Below are positions 1 through 11,041 of a stretch of 64,000 nt of DNA, piece by piece. The stretch comes from Amylostereum areolatum (lineage: Eukaryota > Basidiomycota > Agaricomycetes > Russulales > Stereaceae). The notes beneath the pieces were generated by a model. That model worked only from the letters and a program-made list of their open reading frames with translations, ran no database searches and was not told the origin of the DNA. A program made the translations under genes and the position numbers. Where the stretch lies: NCBI GenBank assembly GCA_012932865.1, contig SAXG01000026.1, positions 558,001 through 622,000 on the forward strand, read 5' to 3'. Position 1 is the first letter of the stretch. Every line of letters starts with the position of its first letter.

Positions 1-2010
1 ATCCCTCAACTCCAATCAAACTGCAGTCGAGACTTCCCTAACGGAAACGAAGATCATCGCTGGACATTTGACCCCTATCATCTCCTTTTTTACTACGACG
101 GAGCCCTCGTCGCGAAAGAAAGCAAAGGGACATACGCATACCAGTGGAACCCACCCATATACAGATACAACCTTCCCCCAGCAGCAGAATACTTCAAAGA
201 TAGATCCAAAAGAGAAAAGGAAGACGGAAGCTACGACAATTCACATTGGAAGCGCCCAGATTATTCAAGACCTCATATTGGGCCCCTCTCATCAGAAGAA
301 CTCTGGAAACACCCAGACGCACAGAAAGTCGAAGAGAAACCTTACACCGGGAATATTAAGGACTACTGGGAATTTGATCCCGATACCGACACAGCCGATA
401 CGACAACCGAACCACAGAACCCTCAAACCGAACTCCAGCATCCTCAAGAACCCGCAACAACTACACAGCCTCCAGAGGAAACCGCGCCAGAACCTAAGAG
501 AACTATATCAAACCCCCAAATTAAGTCCAATTCCGGAGGAAGTCGAGAAGGCAGCCCATCGAGCGCAGCAGAAACGGAAGGACATACAGAGAAATCAACA
601 AGATCTCCATCAGTTAAATCAGACGAAGATATCTTCGGAACCAGAAGAGGAAGACAAGGAAATCTATTTGGAAGACCTGAGAACGTCACAACAATGGGAG
701 ACGCCACCACCTCGATACCCAACCCCACCACCACACTTAGCAATGTCCCCCCTCGAGAGACTAATGTACCGCGCCAGACGCCTGCAACTCCAACACCAGC
801 CGATCCCGCAAAACCGAGACATGAGACTCGATTCTCCCTAGGACTTGGCATGGTCGACCCAATAGGATGGAGAACACTATCACCACCATCACCATCACTT
901 TCCAACCGATCAATAGATAACAAGAAAGGAAAAGAAGTCAGAGACTACGTCTTCGGAAGAGGAGCAACCGCGGATCTTCCGAAAGAATCGAAGCACCCAC
1001 CAGGGAATTCCCCACCAGGAGGAACAGGCACAATTGGATCAAAACCCGATGATAAGGACAAAGGATTCAAACTAAACGCACTGGGAGTATACGACGGAAG
1101 AGATCGAGCGAAAGCAGCAAAGTTCATAGAACAATGCGTACTTCGCTTCATAGCCTTTCCCAACGCGTATGCAGCCAACATGCATAAGATAACCTTTGTA
1201 CTCTCGCATCTCACCGATGGACCGGCCCTCCACTGGGCATCCCTCTTGATAAGTAAGATCGATAAGATACGAAATCGTGGTCTAGATCCAGAAGTATATC
1301 TCTCATGGACGGCATTCCGCGACTACTTCTTAGAGACCTTCGGAGAAATAGACCCAGGAAGAGACGCTAGATTCAATATACAGCGCCTAGAACAAGGGAC
1401 TATGGAAACCAAAGATTATATTACAATCTTCAGGGACTACGCCATGGAAGCAGGCTACGATCATAAGGCACTGATCGACCAATTCAAGAGAGGACTGCGC
1501 AATGATATCGTGGTTGAGATCCTCAAGAGAGACCACATCTCGAACAATATTGATGAATGGTACGAACTCGCATTACGCATTGACAATAACTGGAGAGAAG
1601 CGCAAGCGTTCCAACGACATTACACGAGACCAATGAACCCGACGAGTGATCTCACACTCCTGTACAAGAAACCACAAGCGTACGTTCCATTCCGAAGAAA
1701 CGGAAATAAAGGAAACGTTACCACCGCCAGGACCGCTCAGACCGGAAACAACGGCCGAAACTTCAGATGCCTTACCCCGCAAGAACGTACCGAACTCCAG
1801 AAATCAGGATCATGCTTCTATTGCCGGAAGCCAGGACACATCTCCAGGAACTGCCCAGAGAAACATACCCAAACAACGATCAATGCACGAACAGCGAATC
1901 TAACAGAGGAAGAATCCCCGATTGATCAGATCACCAAGCTTGTGAACAAGATGGACAGTGAAACGTTCGCACGCACTGCCAACATGTTCAAAGACAATCA
2001 GGGTTTTTGA
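1..2010 (+). CDS. gag: Element A Gag polyprotein (5' partial)
   Basis: The frame is open from base 1 to the TGA at 2008-2010, so the protein starts upstream of the window; the ATG at 694 is only the first internal methionine strong enough to look like a start. The first about 230 residues form an aromatic, Tyr/Trp-rich module followed by an acidic/basic low-complexity linker; elements B and C have a similar module in front of their gag. About 1060-1600 is a retrotransposon-gag capsid-like region (LHWASLLI, FIEQ, RLEQGTM). A CCHC zinc knuckle, CFYCRKPGHISRNC, lies near 1813-1854 and would bind the element RNA in the particle. The last codons GGT TTT TGA form part of a -1 frameshift site leading into pol. 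Confidence 0.92.
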   Translation: MPQLQSNCSRDFPNGNEDHRWTFDPYHLLFYYDGALVAKESKGTYAYQWNPPIYRYNLPPAAEYFKDRSKREKEDGSYDNSHWKRPDYSRPHIGPLSSEELWKHPDAQKVEEKPYTGNIKDYWEFDPDTDTADTTTEPQNPQTELQHPQEPATTTQPPEETAPEPKRTISNPQIKSNSGGSREGSPSSAAETEGHTEKSTRSPSVKSDEDIFGTRRGRQGNLFGRPENVTTMGDATTSIPNPTTTLSNVPPRETNVPRQTPATPTPADPAKPRHETRFSLGLGMVDPIGWRTLSPPSPSLSNRSIDNKKGKEVRDYVFGRGATADLPKESKHPPGNSPPGGTGTIGSKPDDKDKGFKLNALGVYDGRDRAKAAKFIEQCVLRFIAFPNAYAANMHKITFVLSHLTDGPALHWASLLISKIDKIRNRGLDPEVYLSWTAFRDYFLETFGEIDPGRDARFNIQRLEQGTMETKDYITIFRDYAMEAGYDHKALIDQFKRGLRNDIVVEILKRDHISNNIDEWYELALRIDNNWREAQAFQRHYTRPMNPTSDLTLLYKKPQAYVPFRRNGNKGNVTTARTAQTGNNGRNFRCLTPQERTELQKSGSCFYCRKPGHISRNCPEKHTQTTINARTANLTEEESPIDQITKLVNKMDSETFARTANMFKDNQGF

Positions 2011-2041
2011 ATCGTCCTTCAACCGCGGCTGTTGAAAGGAC
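2001..2041 (+). promoter_or_regulatory. -1 programmed ribosomal frameshift signal, gag to pol (element A)
   Basis: The heptamer G GGT TTT (2001-2007) is in the gag frame, fits X XXY YYZ, and is followed directly by the gag stop TGA. After a 6-nt spacer, 2014-2023 (GTCCTTCAAC) can pair with 2031-2041 (GTTGAAAGGAC, one bulged A) around a 7-nt loop. Pol is open in the -1 frame from here. Heptamer, spacer and stem match the standard requirements for -1 frameshifting; function is inferred. Confidence 0.85.
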
Positions 2042-5000
2042 ACAGACAATGAACTTTTCAAGTCGATCTTCTGTACAGGATACAGAAGATGACGTAAATA
2101 GAACAGTGTATATAAGGTCATACCAAGACGGAGCAACACACGCTCCATCAATTCATATACCTGTTATGTTTCATGGAAAGTTCCGTAAAGCCGCAGCAAA
2201 AGCGCTATTGGACAGCGGAGCAAGCAGCACTCTGATCCATCCAGATTTTGTACGAAAACACAAGATGAATCTGATCCAGCTTAAGAAACCGATACCGATA
2301 TACAACGTCGACGGATCTCGAAACACTCTGGGAGAGATCAAACAGAAGGTATACCTTCCAATGACGATGGAAGGAATCAACGGAGAAATTCACCGCGAAA
2401 GCCTAGGACTATTCGTCACAGCCCTAGGAGGAGACGAAGTAATCTTAGGAACTCCTTGGCTCAAAAAACACAATCCTAACATTGATTGGAGAAAGAGACA
2501 GATTACACTACAGACATGCCCAGGTACGTGCTCCACTACGAGTAAAACAATGACCGTCCAAGGAAAAGACGAACCCTTCCTACCATCATTCGAAGAACAG
2601 AAGATCAACCATCACGCAACGATAGAAGAACAAGAAGACCCCGAATTCAACTCCGATCTCGCCGATATCAGGATAGTCAGAACGTTCCATGGAAAGACTG
2701 ACGTAGAAACAATGCCGATTACAGAAGAAACAAACGAACCCGGTATTTGGATAACAGCAAGAGCAACCAAGGCACAAGAACTCGCAGAAAGAGCGGCCAT
2801 AGGAAAGAAGAAGAAGACACTCGATGAGATGATTCCGTCTAGTTACAAACAGTATCAGAAGGTATTCGAAAAGAAAGCGTCGGAACGCTTTCCAATCAGC
2901 AGACCTTGGGATCACGCGATAGACCTGACTGAAGGATGGAAACCTCGAAATTGTAAAGTGTACCCAATGACGGTACCGGAACGGAAGGAACTGGACACAT
3001 TCATAGATGAACATCTACGAAAAGGGTACATCCGAGAATCAAAATCAGAGATATCATCGCCCTTCTTCTTTATCAAGAAGAAAGATGGATCTCTTCGACC
3101 AGTACAGGACTATTGCTATCTTAACTCGATCACGGTCAAAAATGAATACCCGATACCACTCATCTCAGATCTCATCGACAAATTAAAAGGCGCTAAGATC
3201 TTCTCAAAGCTCGATCTCCGATGGGGATACAACAATGTTCGAATCAAAGAAGGAGATCAATGGAAAGCTGCATTCAAAACAAACAGAGGCCTTTTCGAAC
3301 CAATGGTAATGTTCTTCGGACTAACCAACTCACCCGCAACATTCCAAGCAATGATGAACGCACTGTTCAAAGAATTAATAGACACCGGAAAAGTGGTGGT
3401 CTATATGGATGACATACTGATATTTACAGAAACACTCGACGAACATAGGAAACTGATGAAAGAAGCCCTCCAACTTCTAGAACGGAACGATCTATTCCTG
3501 AAACCAGAGAAGTGCTTCTTCGAACGACCATCGATCGAATACCTAGGCGTGATAATCACGCACAACAAGGTACAGATGGACCCGGTCAAAGTCCAAGGGC
3601 TAGCCGAATGGCCCACACCGAGGAAAGTAAAAGAAGTCCAATCATTCCTCGGATTTGGAAATTTCTATCGACGCTTCATCAAAGACTATTCTAAGATCGC
3701 CAGACCCCTATTCCAGCTCACAAAGAAAGACCACGAATGGAACTGGACGGCCGAATGTGAACGTACTTTCGAAAGACTGAAACAAGAATTCACATCGTCC
3801 CCAATCTTAATCATGCCCGATGAAAACAAACCATTCCGCATAGAGAGTGACGCCTCCGATTTTGCGTACGGAGCTATCCTATCGCAGCCAGATGAGATCG
3901 AAAGATGGCATCCGGTCGTGTACCTATCCAAATCACTATCTCCCGCGGAACAGAATTACGAGATATACGACAAAGAACTCTTAGGAGTAGTGAAAGCCTT
4001 AGAACACTGGCGACACTATCTAGAAGGAGCGAACCACAAAGTCGAAATCTGGACAGATCATAAAAATCTAGAATATTTCACAACAGCTCAGAAACTCAAT
4101 CGACGGCAAGCACGATGGAGCTTGTATCTGTCCCGGTTCGACTACACCTTGGTGCACAAACCAGGAAGTACAAACAAGGCAGATGGACTTTCTAGAAGAC
4201 CAGATCATAAGGAAGACATTCCAGACAACGACGACCACATCCTGCTTCACCCTTCGGTTTTCAGGGCTAGAGCCACCGGAAGAGGAACAGTCGAAGCAGT
4301 CGGAGACAAAGAACTTCTCAAAGAACTAAGAAACTTCTCACACCTAGATGATGAAGTTTGGACAGCGTTAGATGCAATCAAAAGATCGGGACCACGCACC
4401 CTCGCAAAAGGAATCGAAGATTGGAACTTCGAGAACGATCTGATCATCAGAAAAGGAAAGATCTATGTGCCACAGAATCTCGAACTTAGACGCATGATCC
4501 TAAAATCGCATCATGATCTGGAAACAATTGGACATCCAGGCGAAATGAAAACTCTGGAGCTGGTACAAAGAAACTTTTGGTGGCCAAAGATGATTTCCTT
4601 CGTAAAAGGTTATGTTCAAGGATGTCCCATATGCCAGTCAACAAAGAATGTCACGCATCCGGCAAAACATCCATTACAACCTACGGAAATACCAGAACGA
4701 CCATGGGAAACAATCACATCAGATTTTATTACAGATCTTCCGATCTCCAACGGATTCGATTCAATCAACGTAGTCGTCGACAGGTTCACCAAAACCGCAG
4801 TATTCACGCCGTGCCTAAAGACGATCAACGCAGAAGAAACAGCTGATCTTCTGATCGACAATGTTTACAGACGATTTGGACTATGGAAAAGAATGATATC
4901 GGACAGAGGCCCTCAATTCGCATCCAAAGTATTCCAATCCATCTGCGAAAGCCTCGGAGTTATCTCGTCGCTCAGTACAGCGTATCATCCCCAAACGGAT

Positions 5001-5351
5001 GGCGAAACAGAAAGAGTGAATCAAGAGCTAGAACAATATCTTCGAGCATTCTGCAACGGAGATCAAACGAATTGGGCAAAACTTCTACCAAAAGCAGAAT
5101 TTGCACACAATATAAGACAACATTCAGCTACGAAAGCTTCCCCATTTGAACTCCTACACGGGTATCAACCGGTTTTTAACCCGGCAATACCAACCGATCC
5201 GCGAATACCGACAGCCGAAGAAAGAATAAAGAACTTTAAGGACGCATGGGACAACGCAGAAGCAAGTCTGGAAATAGCTGCCAAATTAATGAAAATGCAG
5301 CATGATCAAACGTTCACACTGCGAGATCAACTCAAACAGGGTGACCAAGTA
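2007..5351 (+). CDS. pol: Element A Pol, first part: protease, RT, RNase H, integrase
   Basis: The frame opens at the frameshift site (no ATG; the first codon after the slip is TTG). Visible motifs: aspartic protease DSG near residue 69 (ALLDSGASSTLI); reverse transcriptase with [27 protein letters not shown] and catalytic YMDD near residue 466; RNase H with DASDFAYG near 615 and YDKELLGVVKALEHWR; integrase with an HHCC finger (about 835-875) and D,D,E in TSDFITDL, SDRGPQF and TDGETERVNQE. No internal stop is seen, so this part looks functional. At 5351 it is cut by a TIR element, and translation would run into that insert and stop at 5555. The missing C-terminus resumes at 11042. Confidence 0.93.
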
Positions 5352-5809
5352 CATCAGCAAAACTCTGAGTACTTGACAGGCCCTTGGGGCCCTTGGGCAA
5401 GGCCCCCAAGGGCCCAAGCCCCAAGTAACATGTGCCTTGCCCAAGCCGGGTCACTTACTGGCCCAAGGTCACATTTGCCTTGGGAGGAGCCTTGGGCCCA
5501 CTTGGCAAGTAGACCTCAAGGTCATAAAAGTTGTAATCCAGAAACCCCAAGCTAGGTTTGGATGCCCAAGGACATGCTCAAGTAGCCTCAGATTCTGCAA
5601 GGAGCTCCCAAGACATATCCAAGTTGTTGTGTGCACATATTTTAGGGTTTAAAAAATCATTATTTATCATTCTACAGATTGGGTACATGGGTTACACTAT
5701 CAGATGTAGGTACAGGTACACAAGGCGTAGGAGGAGTGGGGTAGCAAAGACAGCACCAAGGGCATTGGGGACGCCACAGTGGGTGCAGTGACGAGGGTGG
5801 TGGGGACAC

Positions 5810-5840
5810 GGCAATGAGCGGAACGCCTCGTAGTGGATCT
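5810..5840 (-). pseudogene. Captured septin fragment, distal piece (beyond the hAT insertion)
   Basis: On the minus strand this encodes YEAFRS, directly continuing the septin block ending AQIH at 9509. The septin signature IHYE-F-R is reconstituted across the hAT insertion, and the 8-bp duplication (GTGGATCT) lies exactly in these codons. Confidence 0.75.
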
Positions 5841-8800
5841 CAGGCTCTGCCACGGATAGGCTCATCCGCGGATGACGCGGATGGTTATACGTGGGAAAGC
5901 ATCCGTATCCGGCGGATAGCCATCCGTGCCGGTGCAACGCGCTGTGTCACGCGTTATGTAACGCGTCCGTCACTTGTTGATCGCCCACGGGCCACGACGC
6001 GTCGAAAGTTTGTTGATCGTGTCTCACGGTTACCCATCGAAATGTCTATAAAGCCCCCTTCTCCCGTCGCTTCCTCCCCTAACACGCTCGCCGTCTGCGC
6101 CTTTTCTGCTGGCGGCGAAGCACACCTTTTTACTAATGTCCATTAATCTCACTCCTTCATATACCACTTGTCTTAATTTACCCACTATCATTGCTACTCC
6201 CACACTCTCTTCCGCTACTTCTACGCCCTCGGCGCCTTCTACCCCCTCTCGAAACTCGATCAGCCCCTCGTCGAGTACTGCCTTGCTTGAACCGCCACGT
6301 AAACGACCAAGAAAATGTGCACGGAAGGATGTCGATCCCGCACAGCAGCGACTGGACGAGGTCTACACGATGGATGTTGAGAAGGCCTGGGAGGTCTTGG
6401 ATGAAGAGCTCATAGGTGCGTACTTGACGAGATCTTTGCTTTCTTCTAGCTGACTGGAACCCTGTTAGCGGCGGCCAAGTCAAAATGGACATCTAAAGTT
6501 TACGACCACTACAACTGGCGTGTTGTTCGCGAGGGGTCAGAGGGCTCTCGCATTATCTGGTTCGTCTTCACCTGCAAGTACTCCGCACCCCAGCATCCAC
6601 CTACCTGGCGAGATCGCACCAAAGGCGGCACGGACGGCACCGGCAATATGAACAGCAACGCAAAAACGTGTGATAACCGTTTTGGTCGTTCATCATCCTC
6701 AACTGCCGCTTTTCGAAACTCTCAACCATATTCTCAAGCCCGTCATCGCGCCCTGATCACGCTCCGATGCTCATCTTCCAAAAGATCTTTCAATTCCGTT
6801 AGCGATCCTTTCTACATCGAGGAGTGTAGGTTCTTAAGCGGTGATCCATCCCTCCGACTTCCCTCCCCGCAAACCGTCCAGCGCGACGTGCTGCGACTGT
6901 ACGAAGATCTGGGACCACTGATCCGTAATCATTTTGAGGTATGCGAATCATGCTCATTTTTGTCCTTACGCTTACATGCTATGTATTCAGCGGCGCGGAA
7001 GGTCAATTCATGTGGTCACCGACGGCTGGAGCGATCCAACCCATACTTCAAATGTTGGTGTCGTTATCATCTGGGAGGAGGAGGCGAAGCTCCGCCGCAT
7101 GCTACTCGAGATTGTCAAGTAAGTTATAATCTCGGCCCTTTGCGCCCCCTCTGACTCCGTGGTTAGGATTACAGACCGGCACACCGGGTTCAACATCGCA
7201 AAGTTACTCTTCGACTGTCTCAACCGGTATGGGCTCGCAAAATTTGTAGGTTTCCGATTCTGTTCAACCACAGCCTTCTGATTATATCCACCAGCTGCAC
7301 CTCCTCGGCATGGACAATGCTTCAAACTGTGACACCACTGCACGCCACCTTCCAGCAATGATCACAACATTCCGTGGTCTCCCAGATCGCCTTCGATGCT
7401 TCCTCCACGCTGTCCAGCTCGCTGCCAAGGTATGATCAAATACTACACCAGACTGCTTTCGCTGACACACACCATGAATAGATGATCATTTCCTTCTTCG
7501 ACAAACAGTACAAGCGGAAGAAGAAAGTTAAGACAACGCCGTCCGCAACTACCACGGCTGGACAACCGTCCCAGCGTGCACCCGCCTTGTTGAACACCGC
7601 GGAAAGCGACACCGTCTGCGATGCGTCATCTCCAGAGGATACAGAAGACACCGAATTGCGAGAAGTACATGAAGCAGCACTGGAACAGGAGTCGGAGGAA
7701 GAGGCAGCTGTTCGCGCTCTAGCAGATGCAGGGCAGTCTGAGAGGGACACCGAAGCTGTGCGCTCCGTTCGCGCACAGGCGATCCAGGAGATGCGAGCTT
7801 GTGGCATCGTGATCAGTGAGCCCGAAGCTCGGGCAGCACTGAAGGTCTTCCCAAAGGTGCGTTTGGTCTGAGTCCGGACGAATGAGCTTATTAGTAGCTA
7901 ACGGCCGTTTCATACTAGATCTCCGGCCTCGCAATCAAGCTTTCCGACAACGCTGTTCTACGCAAGGTTTTCGAAGACCTTGTCGACCAGTTTCCACCCA
8001 ACACAGACCTTGGAAACTTCCAATATCTACATCGGCGAAATGCAACTCGGTGGGATTCCGAGCATGGGTGTCTTAAGTCGCACCTTGCCCTCGAGCACGC
8101 TGTGTCGGCCTTGACATCAAATGCGGATCTTAAGCTCGGATCCTTCAAGCTGACGGGGCGAGAGAAACAGCTCTCAGAGGACCTCTATGACATGCTGGAT
8201 GTAGGTTGTTGTTCGACATTTCTACGGTTGACACTCACTTCTTCTACCTCATGCTAGTCTATAAACCAGATTACACTTCATTTTCAAGGTGTTGACGTAC
8301 CACTGATCATTGATGTCATCCCTGCATTTGAACACCTTCAAAAGGATCTCGAAAGGATGTCAAACGCGCCAGAACTCCCGGCAGTCTGCCGTGTCGCCGC
8401 CTACGGCGGTCTTCTCATGACCCGCAAGTACTACCAACGTTTCGGTGATTGCGAAGCATATGTTATCGCGTGCGGTGAGTAGGTTTTTTGTTCTGGTTCA
8501 ATGGAGCACTCAACGTAAACGCTAGTAATGTGTCCAGACCGTAAGCTAGAGTGGTTCAAGAAGGAACTCGGCTGGTCGGACGACGAGGTCAAGGACGTGC
8601 GCAAAGTCGTCGAGGCGCGTTTCAAGCAGACATATGCCCAACTTTCCCGAGCCGTTTCAAGACCGTTACCGGCAAATGAACCACAAGACCTACCAGCGCC
8701 GCGACGAGCAAGGGTACGTGTGGACTTCTCCGGAGCCTTGCTCTCAACATACCTCTGCTGATCATGCTCTTCGCGCTTCCAGGGGGCCAATCGGTGGAAG

Positions 8801-9508
8801 TCTGCTGCCGAAACAGCCGCCACACCGCCATCTGACAGCGATGCAGACGACATTGAAGTCTATCTTTCAACACCTCCATCCGTCATCGATTACGCATCCG
8901 GCGCAACAGTCCTTTCGTATTGGGATGCCCGCCTCAAGTCGCAACCTGCCCTTGCCCATATGGGCCTCTCATTCACGTCTGCCCCGGGTACGCTATTCAG
9001 TATTGTTCCCTTCATCACATCTGAGACCATTACAGCAACAACCGTGGATGCGGAACGCGCGTTCTCGGAGGGCCGCAACCAAGTCAACTGGAACCAAGAA
9101 CACATGTCTTCTCAGACATTCCGAGCCAAGATGAGCGTTGGGGCCTGGTCCAAGGCGCCTTGGTTCACCGTGGATCACGCTGAGAAGATCCTCAAAGAGA
9201 AAGGTGGCCCATTGCTCAAATGATCTCGCCGTTTCCGCAATCACTCCGCACTGATGCTCAATTGAGCTTAGTATATGCAAGTAATCATGACTTACGACCT
9301 TCTATTGTACATGCTTGGATGTATATACACTTTATGGTGTACGTTAAAGCTATATAATGTCTCCATACGCGTTCAAAACATCTGGGGAGTTAAAGTAGCG
9401 GGTCTGTCACGCTCGTGCGTCGGTGACTGTCATCCGCGGATTGACCTATCCGCGGATATTTTCCCACGGATACACGGATGTATCTGGATATACCCGTGGT
9501 AGAGCCTG
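5841..9508 (+). mobile_element. hAT transposon, apparently complete, with 8-bp target duplication
   Basis: The ends are CAGGCTCTGCCACGG and its imperfect complement (CCGTGGTAGAGCCTG). The flanking 8-bp direct repeats GTGGATCT (5833-5840 and 9509-9516) are identical. Subterminal regions on both sides carry repeated ATCCGCGGAT-type motifs, likely transposase binding sites. It contains one multi-exon transposase gene. Perfect duplication and an open gene imply a recent insertion, the last event in this three-level nest (gypsy A > TIR element > hAT). Confidence 0.95.
6136..9223 (+). CDS. hAT transposase (multi-exon)
   Basis: Begins at ATG 6136 with a Ser/Pro/Arg-rich N-terminus. The first intron is 6416-6468 (GT-AG, branch CTGAC), followed by a BED-like zinc-finger region (KWTSKVYDHYNW ... 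FTCKY). RNase H-fold landmarks follow: first Asp in VVTDGWSD (about 7020), second Asp in LGMDNASNC (about 7310), the CFLHAVQLAAK motif (about 7400), and NATRWDSEHG (about 8040). The C-terminal dimerisation region has VDAERAFSEGRNQV (about 9048-9090), which carries the catalytic Glu, and ends at TGA 9221-9223. Several further short introns are needed to join these blocks (for example around 7120-7170, 7245-7295, 7430-7480, 7855-7920, 8200-8260); I did not resolve each. No lost catalytic residue was seen, so the gene may be active. Confidence 0.85.
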
Positions 9509-9850
9509 GTGGATCTGCGCCGTCGTCTCGATCAGGTCCTGCAAGTGGGTCCTGTATAGCACACGCAGTACGGGCAGAATACGGTCAGCGGACGCACGAC
9601 CGTACGAATAACGAGCAAAAAAAAACCCCGCACCGCACACCAACTTGCCGCCAATGATCACATTGCTCTCCGAGCCAACGACCGCGAACGGGATCATGTC
9701 CTACGCGACCCTGTCAGCACAAGCAACACCGAAGAACAACAATTTTTGAAAATGCGTACGCGGATGGACTCATTCAGCTGGACCTCCTCCTCGTCGTTCT
9801 CATCCGTGTCGAAGGGGTACAAGCAGCAGTGGATGCACGTGTCCTGGATG
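9509..9850 (-). pseudogene. Captured septin gene fragment inside TIR element copy 1
   Basis: The minus strand encodes YPFDTDENDEEEVQLNESIR, then a GT-AG intron (about 9703-9761) with a CTGAC branch, then DMIPFAVVGSE and GGKLVCG, a scrambled stretch, and THLQDLIETTAQIH, continuing as YEAFRS beyond the hAT at 5832. These are the G4-to-septin-unique-element blocks of fungal septins (IPFAVVGSE and RTHLQDL...IHYE). About 25 residues expected between GGKLVCG and RTHLQDL are missing or replaced. Septins are GTP-binding filament proteins of the bud neck and septum; this copy has only part of the GTPase domain and cannot be functional. Retention of an intron indicates DNA-level capture, not retrocopying. 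Confidence 0.8.
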
Positions 9851-10600
9851 TAGCGGTCGCACGGCGCGGTGAGCTTCGAGCGCGTTGAAACGAGCGCGTT
9901 GGGGACGCGGTGGCGAGGGCGTCGGGGATGCGGTGGCGAGGGCGTTGAGGCGAGGGCGTTGGGGACGCGGTGGCGAGGGCGTTGGGGACGCGGTGGCGAG
10001 GACGTTGAAGACGCGGTGACGAAGGCGTTGAGGACAGGGTGACGAGGGCGTTGGGGACGCGGTGGCGAGGGCCTGGGGACGCGGGTGGCGAGGGCCTGGG
10101 GACGTGGTGGCGAGAGCGTTGGGGACGCGGTGGTGAGGGCGTTGGGGATGGGACGTGGTGGCGAGGGCGTTGGGGACGCGGTGGTGAGGGCGTTGAGACA
10201 AGGGCGTTGAGGACGCCGCGGTGGGTGCGGTGACGAGGGCGGTGGGGACACAGCAATGAGGGCGTTGAGAACGCGGTGACAAAGGTCTTGATGACGCGGT
10301 GGCAACGCGGTGACGAGGGGGGTGAGGCGAGGACGTTGGAACGCGGTGACGAAGGCATTGAGGACGTGGTGGCGAAGGCATTGAGGACGCGGTGACGAAG
10401 GCATTGAGGACAGGGTGACGAGGGCCTGGGGACGCGGTGGCGAGGGCCTGGGGACGCCGCGGTGGGTGCATTGAGGACATAACGGCAGGGGCATCGAGGA
10501 CGGGGGCAGGGACGTCGAGCATGAAAGGGTGGGGCGTTGACGACGTTGACGTGGAAGCGGAAGTGTTGAAGATGGAGCGGTGGCGGTGACGAGGTGGTGG
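9850..10600. repeat. GC-rich minisatellite in TIR element copy 1
   Basis: Degenerate tandem units of roughly 21-24 bp built on GGACGCGGTGGCGAGGGC / GTTGAGGACGCGGTGACGA. Long open frames on the minus strand here (Pro/Ser/Arg-rich) are a by-product of the repeat. Similar but diverged arrays occupy the middle of the other two TIR copies. Confidence 0.85.
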
Positions 10601-11041
10601 CAGGGGGCAGGGATGACGGCGACAGCGACGGCGACGACGACGACGCTAGGACCGACGACGGTGACGACGACGACGACGACGGTCAACGACGATGACGAAG
10701 GTCGTGGTCGGAGACAAGGAGAAGAGGGACGACGCGTCGTCGAGGTCAACGGAAATGATGGTTCACGTGACCATTCGTGTCGTTGATTTGCGAAGTCGCG
10801 AGAAATTCCGACTTGGCATCTATTGAGACTTAAGATTTTATGCTGTAGAAGGCATTAACAAAAACTGCGAGTGTCCAAGTAAACTACTAAATTCCCAAGG
10901 TCAATTCCAAGCTCCGTTTATTTTACCAAGGCTACAAGTCATTTGACTCCAAGGCAAAGTGCCTCCAAGGTAAATCTCCAAGCCCAAGGTGCTTGCTGCA
11001 AGTCCAAGTTCACCCCAAGTACTCAGAGTTTTGCTGATGTA

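Larger units (their letters stand above)
5352..11039. mobile_element. CATCAGC-type TIR element, copy 1, carrying septin exons and a hAT insertion
   Basis: The ends are perfect inverted repeats (CATCAGCAAAACTCTGAG at left, its reverse complement at right). The target duplication is TA (5350-5351 and 11040-11041), shown by comparison with the uninterrupted A2 pol near 16246. Subterminal DNA on both sides is packed with CCAAG/CTTGG motifs (5370-5600, 10890-11020). Without the 3676-bp hAT plus its duplication, the element is about 2.0 kb. It has no transposase of its own. Copy 2 (29196-30866) is nearly identical at both ends. The 2-bp duplications of variable sequence and the subterminal repeats fit CACTA/EnSpm/Plavaka-type elements better than Tc1/mariner; the superfamily is an inference. 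Confidence 0.9.

Noticed and set aside
444..3014. Numerous minus-strand frames opposite gag and pol of element A
   Set aside because: Shadows of a well-supported coding strand; no motif of their own.
9694..10749. 351-codon minus-strand Pro/Ser/Arg-rich frame (and overlapping 194- and 240-codon frames)
   Set aside because: Product of a GC-rich minisatellite; all three minus frames are open and repetitive. Only the septin block at its 3' end is gene-derived.
5350..11041. Tc1/mariner assignment for the TIR element because of TA duplication
   Set aside because: The other two copies duplicated CA and GT, so TA is not required.
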